Source: JAWKJY01 sp041393535
Lineage (GTDB): Bacteria; Actinomycetota; Thermoleophilia; Gaiellales; Gaiellaceae
Direction: 5' to 3'
Length of the DNA stretch: 64,000 bases
Assembly: GCA_041393535.1 (NCBI GenBank)
Contig: JAWKJY010000002.1
Span: 656,362 to 720,361, forward strand
Shown here: positions 35,622 through 44,032 of the stretch, one piece after another
Layout of the letters: every line of letters begins with the position of its first letter
How positions within the stretch are numbered: the first letter of the stretch is position 1
Program-made: the position numbers and the translations under genes
Notes under the pieces: generated by a model
Told to the model about the DNA's origin: nothing
What the model saw: the letters and a program-made list of their open reading frames with translations, nothing else
The model's database searches: none

Positions 35622-36865
35622 GCGAGCCTCCTCTCGAGCGCGGCCTCGAGGTCCGCGACGGTCGTGAACACCTCGTCCTGCACGCCGTGCTCGCGCACGA
35701 CGAAGCCGTCCCCGCGAGCGACCACGGTCAGGCGCGCCCCCAGGCGCCCCGCCTGCGTCAGCTGCCCCTTGAGCGAGCGGCCCGCGTAGTCGGTGTCGGC
35801 CGCACGGCTCGCGCGCAGCCGGTGGAGCAGCGGCACGAGCTCGGCCCGTCGGGCCGGCTCCTCGACGGCGAGGAAGACGTCGATCCCGGCCGGCGGAGCC
35901 TCGCCCGCGCCCCGCGCGAGGAGCGAGAGCGTCAGCCGCTCGATCCCGGCGGCCCAGCCGATCCCCGGGGTCGACGGGCCGCCGAGCTCCTCGACCAGCT
36001 GGTCGTAGCGCCCGCCGGCGCAGATCGTCGACTGGGCCGCGTCGAGCCCCTCGTCGACGACCTCGAAGACCGTGCGCGTGTAGTAGTCGAGCCCGCGGAC
36101 GAGCGTGGGCGCGAGCACGTAGGCGACGCCCAGCGCGTCGAGGTCACCGCGGACGGTCGCGAAGTGCTCCCGGCAGGCCTCGCAGAGCCGCTCGGCGATC
36201 GTCGGCGCGCCGCGCAGGAGCGCCTGGACGTCGGCGCTCTTCGAGTCGAACACCCGCAGCGGGCTCGTCTCGGCCTTCCTCCGGGCGTCCTCGTCCAGCC
36301 CGGCGTCGTTCGCGACGAGGAACGCGCGCAGCTCGTCGAGGTACGCGGGACGGCACGCGCGGCAGCCGATCGAGTTCAGCTCGAGGCGGATCCGATCGAT
36401 CCCGAGCTCGCGGAGGATCGCGTCGACGAGCGCCACGACCTCGGCGTCGAGCGCCGCATCGGCGGAGCCGATCGCCTCGAGCCCGACCTGCCAGAACTCG
36501 CGCAGCCGGCCCTTCTGCGGGGCCGCGTAGCGGAACATCGGGCACGTGTAGAACGCCTTGAACGGCTGCGGCGCACGCTGCTGGCCGTGCTCGAGATACG
36601 CTCGGACGACCTGGGCCGTCCCCTCCGGGCGGAGCGTCAGCGAGCGGTCGGCGCGGTCCGTGAACGTGTACATCTCCTTCTGCACGACGTCCGACCCGGC
36701 GCCGGCGCTGCGCGCGAACAGCGACGTGTCCTCGAAGGTCGGCAGCGTGATGCGGCCGTAGCCGGCGCGGCGCGCCCAGCCCTCGGCCGTCGCGACGATG
36801 CGCTCGCGCAGCGGCTGCGCGGCGGGCAGGACGTCGGCCGTCCCGCGGGGAGCCTCGAAGCGCAC
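35618..36865 (-). CDS. hisS: Histidyl-tRNA synthetase
   Basis: Class II synthetase, 415 residues. Begins RFEAPRGTADVLPAAQPLRE; TFEDTSLFARSAGAGSDVVQ, TLRPEGTAQVVRAYLEH (motif 2 region), FRYAAPQKGRLREFWQVGLEAIG, the histidine-specific LVRGLDYYTRTVFEV and ICAGGRYDQL (motif 3) are all intact. The C-terminal anticodon-binding domain follows. It sits between a metallo-beta-lactamase gene (9 bases away) and aspS, an order shared with many Gram-positive genomes, where hisS-aspS pairs are common. Confidence 0.96.
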   Translation of the reverse strand: MRFEAPRGTADVLPAAQPLRERIVATAEGWARRAGYGRITLPTFEDTSLFARSAGAGSDVVQKEMYTFTDRADRSLTLRPEGTAQVVRAYLEHGQQRAPQPFKAFYTCPMFRYAAPQKGRLREFWQVGLEAIGSADAALDAEVVALVDAILRELGIDRIRLELNSIGCRACRPAYLDELRAFLVANDAGLDEDARRKAETSPLRVFDSKSADVQALLRGAPTIAERLCEACREHFATVRGDLDALGVAYVLAPTLVRGLDYYTRTVFEVVDEGLDAAQSTICAGGRYDQLVEELGGPSTPGIGWAAGIERLTLSLLARGAGEAPPAGIDVFLAVEEPARRAELVPLLHRLRASRAADTDYAGRSLKGQLTQAGRLGARLTVVARGDGFVVREHGVQDEVFTTVADLEAALERRLA

Positions 36866-36874
36866 GGCGGGACC

Positions 36875-37519
36875 TCAGCCCTCGCGGGCCTGGCGCAGCT
36901 CGCCGAGGAACGGGTTCGTGGCGAGCTCGCGGCCGAGCGCTGTCGCCGGGCCGTGGCCCGGGTGCACGACCGTCTCCGGCGGCAGGGCGTCGAGCAGGTG
37001 CGCGATCGAGGCGACGAGCGTGTCCCAGTCGGCCCCGGGCAGGTCGGTGCGGCCGACCGAGCCGGCGAAGAGGACGTCGCCGGAGAAGAGGTGGCCGTCC
37101 GCGGCGTACGCGACGTGGGCGGGCGAGTGCCCGGGCACCCGGTAGGTCTGGAACGGGATCCCGGCCAGCTCGAGGGCCTCGTCGCCATCGAGCAGGACGT
37201 CGGGCGTCCAGGGGCGCAGCGGGACGCCGCCGGGCGCGAAGTCGCCGATCCGCTCGAGCATCTCCCGCTCGGCCTCGGCCATGTGCACGGGCGCGCCCGT
37301 GCCCTCGGCCAGGTCGGCGACGGCGCCGAGGTGGTCCCAGTGGCCGTGGGTGATCAGGATCGCCACGCAGCGTGCGCCGCGGGTGGCGAGCTCGAGCCGG
37401 ATCCCGGCGGCGTCGTCGCTCGGGTCGACGACGACCGCCTCGGCCGCGCCGGGCCGGCGGACGAGGTAGCAGTTGGTCTCGTAGGGACCGCGCGGGATCT
37501 GCACGACGTCGAGCGCCAT
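36875..37519 (-). CDS. Metallo-beta-lactamase-fold hydrolase (glyoxalase II-like)
   Basis: 214 residues. The HxHxDH motif appears as ITHGHWDHLGAV near residue 78, with further ligands in VPGHSPAHVAY, FSGDVLFAGSVGRTDLPG and VVHPGHGPAT. This is the YcbL/glyoxalase II-like subgroup (single domain, no C-terminal helical substrate domain). It probably hydrolyses thioesters such as S-lactoylglutathione analogues, or other small substrates; glutathione itself is rare in Actinobacteria. The ATG has TAGACT (37529-37534) nine bases upstream and probably leads the hisS-aspS transcript. Confidence 0.88.
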   Translation of the reverse strand: MALDVVQIPRGPYETNCYLVRRPGAAEAVVVDPSDDAAGIRLELATRGARCVAILITHGHWDHLGAVADLAEGTGAPVHMAEAEREMLERIGDFAPGGVPLRPWTPDVLLDGDEALELAGIPFQTYRVPGHSPAHVAYAADGHLFSGDVLFAGSVGRTDLPGADWDTLVASIAHLLDALPPETVVHPGHGPATALGRELATNPFLGELRQAREG

Positions 37520-37561
37520 CGGGCACGGAGTCTAGCGAGCGGCCCCGGGCCGCCCGGGCGG

Positions 37562-38062
37562 TCAGCGCTTCGTCTTCGGGCCGCGCGCGCTCGTGCGGGT
37601 GCTCGTCTTCGCCGTCGCCTTCGCCTGCTCGCGCTTGCGGGTCTGCCGCTTGAGCACGGAGCGGTAGACGACGCGGTCGACGAGGTGGCTGAACGGGATG
37701 AAGATCGCGAGCAGCACGAGGATGTTGAGGATCTTCGCCGTCGTGGACATCTGGCGGCCCGTCACGAGGATCAGGACGACGAGGATCGGCCCGAAGATCG
37801 CGGCGCGCTTGAGCGTGCGCTGCCAACTCGGCTTGGGGACGATCTTGCCGCGCGCGTCGCGGACGACGTCGTCCGGCTCCTTCCTGCCCTTGACGACCTT
37901 CGTGCCGGTCCCGCTGCCGCGGCTGGCCGTGGCGCTGCCGTCGCCGGTCAGCTCCTTGAGGGACGCGGCGCGCACGACCTCGCCCTCCTCGGTGGTCGTC
38001 TCGTACTCCCACTCGTGCCGGCGGAGCTTCTCCTCGCGCCGGCGCTGCTTCCTCGTCGCCAC
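37562..38062 (-). CDS. Two-TM membrane protein of unknown function
   Basis: 166 residues. A highly charged N-terminus (RKQRRREEKLRRHEWEYETT), a middle part with VVKGRKEPDDVVRDARGK, two hydrophobic segments (about 91-103 IFGPILVVLILVT and 110-128 ILNILVLLAIFIPFSHLV), then a very basic tail (RQTRKREQAKATAKT). No family recognised. GTG start; GATACT lies about six bases upstream. It may be a membrane-cytoplasm linker given both charged ends. Confidence 0.65.
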   Translation of the reverse strand: MATRKQRRREEKLRRHEWEYETTTEEGEVVRAASLKELTGDGSATASRGSGTGTKVVKGRKEPDDVVRDARGKIVPKPSWQRTLKRAAIFGPILVVLILVTGRQMSTTAKILNILVLLAIFIPFSHLVDRVVYRSVLKRQTRKREQAKATAKTSTRTSARGPKTKR

Positions 38063-38118
38063 GGGGGCAGTATCGCAGGCGGGCGCCGGGCAGGCCCGAC
38101 CCTAGCGGCGCGCGCGCC

Positions 38119-38412
38119 TCAGGAGAGGGCGAGCCCGACCGCGAGGCCGGAGATGGCGGCGAGCGCGACGATGCCCACGAGGACGGGCACCGGGTTGAAG
38201 TCCTGGTGGTTGTCCTGCGCGTAGCGCGTCCGGTCGCTGCCGAGGTCGGTGCTCCAGCGGGGGCCGCCGCCGACCATCCCGGTCGGCTGGTTGCGGCGGC
38301 TCGGCATCGCGCGGGAGATCAGCACCGCGAAGAGCAGGCCGCCGGCGGCTCCGCCGACGATGGCGGGGATCGTCCACCAGAGGAACTCCGCGACGATGGG
38401 CGCGATCGACAT
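38119..38412 (-). CDS. Small two-TM membrane protein
   Basis: 97 residues with hydrophobic segments at about 7-32 (FLWWTIPAIVGGAAGGLLFA core) and 75-96 (VPVLVGIVALAAISGLAVGL), separated by a polar loop. No known family. The ATG is preceded by CAATAT at leaderless spacing. It is divergent from the diol dehydratase genes and tandem with the preceding membrane-protein gene, with no clear functional link. Confidence 0.6.
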   Translation of the reverse strand: MSIAPIVAEFLWWTIPAIVGGAAGGLLFAVLISRAMPSRRNQPTGMVGGGPRWSTDLGSDRTRYAQDNHQDFNPVPVLVGIVALAAISGLAVGLALS

Positions 38413-38489
38413 GACCGCGGGATATTGAAGCAGGCGCCGGACGGCCGTGCTGCGGCAAGGCCCGCGGGGGGCGGCGGTACGATCGCCTC

Positions 38490-38909
38490 GTGGACGACCC
38501 GAGGCGCCACTACCCCCTCTCGACCCGGCGGCCGGACGAGGTGCGCACGCCGTCCGGCGTGCCGCTCGCGGAGCTGACCCTCGCGAGCCTGCGGGAGGGC
38601 CGGCTCGACGCCGGCGACGTGCGCGCGACGGCGGCGACCCTGCGCCTCCAGGCCGACGTCGCGGCGGTCGCGGGCCAGGCGCCGCTCGCGGTCAACCTGC
38701 GCCGCGGCGCCGAGCTGACCGCCGTTCCCGACGAGGTCGTCCTCGCCGTCTACACGGCGCTGCGTCCGCACCGCTCGACCGCGGCCGAGCTCGACGCCTG
38801 GGCCACGCGCCTGGCGGACGAGTTCGGCGCCGAGGCGTCGGCCGCGCTCGTCCGCGAGGCGCGCGACGCCTACGCGGCGCGCGGCCTGCTCCGCCGGGAG
38901 CCGGCGTGA
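38490..38909 (+). CDS. pduE: B12-dependent diol/glycerol dehydratase small subunit
   Basis: 139 residues matching PduE/DhaB3: HYPLSTRRPDEVRTPSGVPL at the N-terminus, LRLQADVAAVAGQAPLA, RRGAELTAVPDEVVLAVYTALRP and a C-terminal DEFGAEASAALVREA. The small subunit helps bind adenosylcobalamin in the heterohexamer. Here it is encoded first, whereas PduC-D-E order is usual. GTG start six bases after TACGAT (38478-38483); the stop overlaps the start of the large subunit gene (GTGA). Confidence 0.92.
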   Translation: MDDPRRHYPLSTRRPDEVRTPSGVPLAELTLASLREGRLDAGDVRATAATLRLQADVAAVAGQAPLAVNLRRGAELTAVPDEVVLAVYTALRPHRSTAAELDAWATRLADEFGAEASAALVREARDAYAARGLLRREPA

Positions 38910-41140
38910 GCGAGCGCCGCCGCCGGGCCGACGTGCGCGGCGCGCGGGAGCTGCGCCGCGAGACGCTCGTCGCGCCCCGCCCGGAGCTGGGCCTCGTCGC
39001 CGCGCTCGGCCCGCGCGACCCCGAGCCGTCGCTCGTCGTCCGCGAGGGCCGGGTCGTCGAGCTCGACGGTCGCCCGGAGGCGGCCTTCGACGTGATCGAC
39101 CGCTTCGTCGCCGCGCACGGGATCGACCCGGAGGTCGCCGCCGAGGCGATGGCGCTCGACGAGGCGGCGCTCGCGCGCATGCTCGTCGACGTGGCGGTGC
39201 CGCGCGGCGAGCTCGTCCGGCTCGCCGGCGGGCTCACCCCGGCCCGGCTCGCCCGGGTCGTCGGCCTGCTCGACCCCGTCGAGCTGATGTTCGCGATGAA
39301 GAAGCTCCGGGCCCGGCGGCGCCCCGCGAACCAGGCGCACGTGACCAACCGCAAGGAGAGCCCGGCGCTGCTCGCCGCGGACGCCGCCGAGGCCGCCCTG
39401 CGCGGGTTCGCCGAGATCGAGACGACCGTCGGCGTCGCCCGCTACGCGCCCCTGAACGCGATCGCCATCCTCGTCGGCGCCCAGACCGGCCGACCCGGCG
39501 TCCTCACCCAGTGCGCGGTCGAGGAGCGGCGCAACCTCCAGCTCGGCATCCAGGGGCTGACCACCTACTCGGAGACGCTGTCCGTCTACGGCACCGAGGG
39601 CTGTCTCGTCGACGGGGACGACACGCCGTGGTCGAAGGCGTTCCTCGCCTCCGCGTACGCCTCACGCGGGATCAAGGTCCGCTTCACGTCCGGCGCCGGC
39701 TCCGAGGCGCTGATGGGCCACGCCGAGGGCTGCTCGATGCTGTACCTCGAGGCGCGCTGCCTCTCGCTGATCCGCGCGGCCGGCTCCCAGGGCGTCCAGA
39801 ACGGGGCGATCTCGTGCGTCGCGCTCGCGCTGTCCGTCCCGGGCGGCGTGCGCGAGATCCTGGCCGAGAACGTCCTCGCGGCCTGGCTCGGGCTGGAGGT
39901 CGCCGCGGGCAACGACGCGATCGCCTCGCACTCGCCGATCCGGAAGACGGCGAAGCTGATGGGCCAGTTCCTCCCCGGGACGGACTTCGTCACCTCCGGC
40001 TACTCCGCGATCCCGAAGTACGACAACGTCTTCGGCGGCGGCAACTACGACGCGGACGACCTCGAGGAGTGGATGACGGTCCAGCGTGACTGGCAGGTCG
40101 ACGCCGGGATCGAGCCCGTGACCGAGGAGGCCGTCGCGGCCGTCCGCGACCGGGCCGCCCGCGCGATCCAGGCGGTCTTCGCGGAGCTCGGCTTCCCGCC
40201 CGTCACGGACGAGGAGGTCGCCGCGGCGGTGACCGCCTACGACAGCCGCGACGTCCCCGACCGGGATCGCGCGGCCGACGTCGAGGCCGCCGACAACGTG
40301 CTCACCCGCCCGGTCACGGGGCTCGACGTCGCGCGGGCGCTGGACGCGCGCGGCTTCGAGGACGTCGCCGAGGCGATCGTCGCGATGCAGCGGCTGCGCG
40401 TTGCCGCCGACTACCTCCAGACCTCGGCCATCGTCGGCGAGGACGGGACGATCGAGTCGGCCGTCTCCGACCCGAACGACTACCGCGGCCCCGGCACGGG
40501 CTACCGGCTGGAGGGCGAGCGCTGGCGGCGCCTCCAGGCGCTCCCGTACGAGGTGCAGGGCCTCGCCGCCGACGGGCGCCCGGCCGACGCGACGCTCGTC
40601 GTGCGCGGCCCCGCGGACCCGGGCGCGCGGAGGGACGAGGTCGTGATCGCGGTCGGGCCCGCCTTCCTCGACCGGCTGCAGGAGACGATCGGCGGGCTGC
40701 CGCACGAGGCCGTGCTCGGCGCGCTCGCCGACGGCGTTCGCCAGGGCGGCGCGCACGCGCGGCTCGTCCGCGTCCGGCGTACCTCGGACGTCGCCTTCAT
40801 CGCGCACGACGCCGCCCGCCTCTCGGGCTCGGGGATCGGGATCGGGCTCCAGTCGAAGGGGACGACGGTGATCCACCGCGCCGACCTGCAGCCGCTCGAC
40901 AACCTCGAGCTGTTCTCGATGGCGCCGCTGCTGACGCTCGACTCGTACCGCCAGATCGGGCGGAACGCGGCCGCGTACGCCACGGCCGGCCGGCCGAGCC
41001 CGGTGCCGACCGAGCTGGACAACTACGCGCGGGCGAAGCTGATCGTCCGCACGACCCTGATGCACGCCGCCGAGACGGCCGCCGTCGAGCCGGGCGCGCC
41101 CGCGCTCGAGCTCGGCCTGGAGCTCGCCGCGCGCCGGTGA
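38906..41140 (+). CDS. pduCD: Fused large-medium subunits of B12-dependent diol/glycerol dehydratase
   Basis: 744 residues. Residues 1 to about 550 match PduC: RRRPANQAHVTNRKESP, RYAPLNAIAILVGAQTGRPG, VDGDDTPWSKAFLASAYASRG, FTSGAGSEALMGHAEG, SHSPIRKTAKLMGQFLPGTD and the SGYSAIPKYDN substrate region. Residues about 570-744 match PduD: VIAVGPAFLDRLQETIGG, HARLVRVRRTSDVAFIAHD, GIGIGLQSKGTTVIHRADL. It converts glycerol or 1,2-propanediol to the aldehyde by an adenosylcobalamin radical. No reactivase (PduGH/DdrAB), aldehyde dehydrogenase or microcompartment gene is in the window. Known fused subunits in other Actinobacteria make fusion credible; the sequence is uninterrupted. Confidence 0.93.
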   Translation: MSERRRRADVRGARELRRETLVAPRPELGLVAALGPRDPEPSLVVREGRVVELDGRPEAAFDVIDRFVAAHGIDPEVAAEAMALDEAALARMLVDVAVPRGELVRLAGGLTPARLARVVGLLDPVELMFAMKKLRARRRPANQAHVTNRKESPALLAADAAEAALRGFAEIETTVGVARYAPLNAIAILVGAQTGRPGVLTQCAVEERRNLQLGIQGLTTYSETLSVYGTEGCLVDGDDTPWSKAFLASAYASRGIKVRFTSGAGSEALMGHAEGCSMLYLEARCLSLIRAAGSQGVQNGAISCVALALSVPGGVREILAENVLAAWLGLEVAAGNDAIASHSPIRKTAKLMGQFLPGTDFVTSGYSAIPKYDNVFGGGNYDADDLEEWMTVQRDWQVDAGIEPVTEEAVAAVRDRAARAIQAVFAELGFPPVTDEEVAAAVTAYDSRDVPDRDRAADVEAADNVLTRPVTGLDVARALDARGFEDVAEAIVAMQRLRVAADYLQTSAIVGEDGTIESAVSDPNDYRGPGTGYRLEGERWRRLQALPYEVQGLAADGRPADATLVVRGPADPGARRDEVVIAVGPAFLDRLQETIGGLPHEAVLGALADGVRQGGAHARLVRVRRTSDVAFIAHDAARLSGSGIGIGLQSKGTTVIHRADLQPLDNLELFSMAPLLTLDSYRQIGRNAAAYATAGRPSPVPTELDNYARAKLIVRTTLMHAAETAAVEPGAPALELGLELAARR

Positions 41141-41142
41141 GG

Positions 41143-41176
41143 GCGCCGGCGGCCGCCTCCGTGCGGCCCCCGGCGC
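41143..41176. terminator. Bidirectional GC hairpin after pduCD and the chemoreceptor gene
   Basis: GCGCCGG and CCGGCGC form a 7-bp outer stem; after one C-C mismatch, GGCCGC/GCGGCC form a 6-bp inner stem with a 6-base loop. It sits between convergent gene ends. No T tract. Confidence 0.65.
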
Positions 41177-41203
41177 GCTCACGATCGTCCCGCGGGGACG
41201 GGC

Positions 41204-42691
41204 TCAGCCGTCGAGCTGGAACTGCCCGACGAGGACCTCGAGCTGCCCGGCGGTCTCGGCCAGGCGCTCGGCGGCCGTGGCGATCTCGTGCGCCGACGCG
41301 CTCGTCTGCTCGGTCGACGCGGAGACCTGCTGGCTCGCCGCGGACGACTCCTCGGCCACCGCGGCGACCTCGGTCGTCGTGCCCGCGATCCGGTCGATCC
41401 GGTCGCTCATGTCCCGCACGTGATCGCCGATCGCGACGAACGCCTCCTGCGCCCGGTCGACCACGGCGGCCCCGTCCTCGGTCCGGCGGGCGCTGTCCTC
41501 GACGACATCGCCCGCGGCGGCGGTGCCGGCGCGGATCTCACCGACGAGGTGCGAGATCGTGGCTGCGGCCTGCTGGCTCTCCTCGGCGAGCTTGCGCACC
41601 TCCTCGGCGACGACGGCGAAGCCGCGGCCCTGCTCGCCCGCGCGCGCCGCCTCGATCGCGGCGTTCAGCGCGAGCAGGTTCGTCTGGCCGGCGATGCCGT
41701 TGATCGTCTCGACGAACTCCCCGATCTGCTCGGACTTCGCCGAGAGCTCGCGCATCGTCTCGCTCATCGTCTGGGAGCTCTCCCGCACCGAGGCCATCGC
41801 CTGGCTCGCCTCGCGGGCGGCCTCGATCCCGGCCTCGGCGGCGAGCCGCGCCTCGTGCGCCGCGCCCGCGCTCTCCTCGGCCGCGACACGGGCCACCTCG
41901 ACCATGTGCACCTGGCGCTCGGCGCCCTGCGCCACGTCGGTCACGGCGTGGGCGATCTCCTCGACGGCGCGGCCGGCCTCCGCCGACGTGGCGGCCATGT
42001 CCTCCGACGCCTGCCGGATCGATGCCGTCGCGTGGACGACGCCCTGGAGCGCCGAGCGGACGGTGGTCTTCAGCAGCTTCCCCTCGTCCGAGAGGTCGTG
42101 GCTCGAGCTACGGACCTGCACCCGTGCGAGGTCGACTCCCATGGCGCCGAAGGTGTCGTAGTAGAACGCCTCGACGATCGCCTGCATGTCGAGGTTGAAG
42201 ACCGCGACGAGCGCCCGCTCGGCCCGCGCCGCGAACCCCGGGCGGTGGCGGAAGCTCGTCCGCAGCGCCTTGCGCGCGAGGTCGAAGTACGCGACGTAGC
42301 TCCCGAGGTACCACTTGAACGGGAGGTCGATCACGTTGTGGAGCTTCCCGACCTTGAGCCGCTTCTCGAAGTACTCGCCCCCGAACGTGCCGGCGCCGGC
42401 GGCCTCCTGGAAGATCTGCCGGAAGTAGCCGGCCTGGGCCCGCTCGAGCCCGACCCGCAGCTCGTCGAGCGAGCGGCCGTTCGCCGCCGCGTAGTTGGCG
42501 AAGAACTCGCGTGTCGGGGCGAACGCGAACTGGTGGTCGTAGAACTCGCGCGCCAGCCGGTCGGCGTGCTTCTCGGCCCACCCGACGAGGCCCGCGAGGA
42601 CCTTCACGTCGTCCTGCTGGAGGCGAATGAACTCGCGCCTGAGCGCGAGGTTCGCCTCGTTGATCCGGTACAGCGATGCGAGGCTCTCCAT
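41204..42691 (-). CDS. Globin-coupled soluble methyl-accepting chemoreceptor
   Basis: 495 residues with no transmembrane segment. Residues 1 to about 185 are a protoglobin/HemAT-type sensor: VGKLHNVIDLPFKWYLGSY places the proximal heme His at 118. The rest is an MCP signalling coiled coil with the hairpin tip EFVETINGIAGQTNLLALNAAIEAARAGEQGRGFAVVAEEVRKLAEES broken here into its parts: INGIAGQTNLLALNAAIEAA and GRGFAVVAEEVRKLAE. It would sense oxygen or another gas and control CheA. No che or flagellar genes are in the window. AAAGGAGG about ten bases before the ATG is a strong ribosome site. Confidence 0.9.
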   Translation of the reverse strand: MESLASLYRINEANLALRREFIRLQQDDVKVLAGLVGWAEKHADRLAREFYDHQFAFAPTREFFANYAAANGRSLDELRVGLERAQAGYFRQIFQEAAGAGTFGGEYFEKRLKVGKLHNVIDLPFKWYLGSYVAYFDLARKALRTSFRHRPGFAARAERALVAVFNLDMQAIVEAFYYDTFGAMGVDLARVQVRSSSHDLSDEGKLLKTTVRSALQGVVHATASIRQASEDMAATSAEAGRAVEEIAHAVTDVAQGAERQVHMVEVARVAAEESAGAAHEARLAAEAGIEAAREASQAMASVRESSQTMSETMRELSAKSEQIGEFVETINGIAGQTNLLALNAAIEAARAGEQGRGFAVVAEEVRKLAEESQQAAATISHLVGEIRAGTAAAGDVVEDSARRTEDGAAVVDRAQEAFVAIGDHVRDMSDRIDRIAGTTTEVAAVAEESSAASQQVSASTEQTSASAHEIATAAERLAETAGQLEVLVGQFQLDG

Positions 42692-42807
42692 CGCGCCGCG
42701 ACCTCCTTTTTCTGCCCAAAAGGACGTCCGATCGGCCGTTGTTCCTTCCTCGCCGGCCGTGCCGGAGTGATCGGCCGGCTCGCGTGCCGGTTGAGGCCGG
42801 GCCGGCG

Positions 42808-43695
42808 TCAGGTCGCGGCGACGATCGCGGACTCGAGCAGCCGCGAGGCGTCGAGCTCCGGCAGGCCGAGCGCGCGGCGCGCCGCGAGCGCCGCCGCGCC
42901 GGCGGGCAGCAGGCCGACCAGCTCGCTCCCGGCCAGCTCGATCCCGCGCGCCGCGGCGAGCTCGGCGATCCGCTCGACGACGACGTGCGGCGGGGTCGCG
43001 CGCCAGTCCTCGAGGTTCATGCTCACCTGGACGAGCCCGGCCCGCTCGAGCGGGAGGCCGAGCGCCCGGACGCCTGGCAAGCCGCCGTCGCGCTCGCGGA
43101 TCAGCCCGGCGATCTCGCGCGCCAGGTCGAGGTCGCGCGAGGAGAGGTTCACGTTGAAGGCGACGAGTGGCCGGCGCACGCCGACGAGCGCGGCGCCGGC
43201 GGTCGGGTGGAGCGTCTGCGGGCCGCGGAACGGCGCCAGCTCCCCCGCGGCGACGCGGGCGGCCAGGCCGGCCGCGCCGCCGCGGCGGAAGTACGCCGGG
43301 CCGCGCCGCTCGGGGTCGAGCAGCCCGTAGAGGAAGACCGGCAGGCCCAGCTCGTCGGCCAGGCGGTCGGCGAGCGCGAGCGCGGCCGCGCGGGCGCGCG
43401 GCTCGTCCTCGTCGGCGAGCGGCACGAGCGGCAGGACGTCCGCGGCGCCGATGCAGGGGTGGACGCCGTCGTGCCCGCGCAGGTCGATCCGCTCGACCGC
43501 GACCCGGACCGCGGCGACGAGCGCGTCGACCACGGCGTCGTCGGGTCCCGCGAACGTGAGCACCGACCGGTCGTGGTCGTCGTCGACGTGGACGTCGAGC
43601 ACGGGCACGTGCGCCTCGACCGCCGCCCGCAGGGCCGCGACGACGGCGCGGTCGCGGGACTCGGAGAAGTTCGGGACCGACTCGAGCGGCGGCAC
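42808..43695 (-). CDS. Glutamate formimidoyltransferase-like protein
   Basis: 295 residues resembling the FtcD formiminotransferase domain: ESVPNFSESRD at the N-terminus, LDVHVDDDHDRSVLTFAG, HDGVHPCIGAADVLPLVPL (conserved His near folate-binding site), and PVAFNVNL-like RPLVAFNVNLSSRDLD. It would transfer a formimino or formyl group between glutamate and tetrahydrofolate in histidine or purine degradation. No cyclodeaminase domain is present and no hut gene is adjacent. The GTG at 43695 has TAGACT (43703-43708) seven bases upstream. Confidence 0.85.
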   Translation of the reverse strand: MPPLESVPNFSESRDRAVVAALRAAVEAHVPVLDVHVDDDHDRSVLTFAGPDDAVVDALVAAVRVAVERIDLRGHDGVHPCIGAADVLPLVPLADEDEPRARAAALALADRLADELGLPVFLYGLLDPERRGPAYFRRGGAAGLAARVAAGELAPFRGPQTLHPTAGAALVGVRRPLVAFNVNLSSRDLDLAREIAGLIRERDGGLPGVRALGLPLERAGLVQVSMNLEDWRATPPHVVVERIAELAAARGIELAGSELVGLLPAGAAALAARRALGLPELDASRLLESAIVAAT

Positions 43696-43774
43696 GAGGG
43701 CGAGTCTACGCGCGCGCCGCGAGCCGCGGCCCGTGCGACACTGCCGTCCCTCGCGACGCGGCCCAGGAGGAGCC

Positions 43775-44032
43775 ATGCCCGCTGGATCCCGCCCCACCCG
43801 CCGACCGCGCGGCCGCGCGCTCGCGGCGGTCGTCCTCGTCGTCTCGCCCGCCGGCGAGGCCGCGGAGAAGCTCGTCCTGCCGGGCGGCTCGGTCGGCAAG
43901 GCGCAGCTCACGCGCGGCGCCATGACGCGGCCGAAGCTGGCGGCCGGCGCCGTGGACGGGATCAAGGTCGCCGACGGCTCGCTCGGGCTCGCCGACCTCG
44001 GCGCGGCGGACATCGGGGCAGCGTGTGGGTGA
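43775..44032 (+). CDS. Small exported repeat protein
   Basis: 85 residues: a basic start and hydrophobic segment (RALAAVVLVVSPAGEA) like a signal peptide, then four imperfect units of about 10-11 residues (GSVGKAQLTRG, AMTRPKLAAG, AVDGIKVADG, SLGLADLGAADIG). This repeat style occurs at the start of larger surface proteins in related bacteria, so it may be a mini-protein or a truncated one. AGGAGG at 43765-43770, four bases before the ATG. It overlaps the next gene by eight bases. Confidence 0.6.
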   Translation: MPAGSRPTRRPRGRALAAVVLVVSPAGEAAEKLVLPGGSVGKAQLTRGAMTRPKLAAGAVDGIKVADGSLGLADLGAADIGAACG

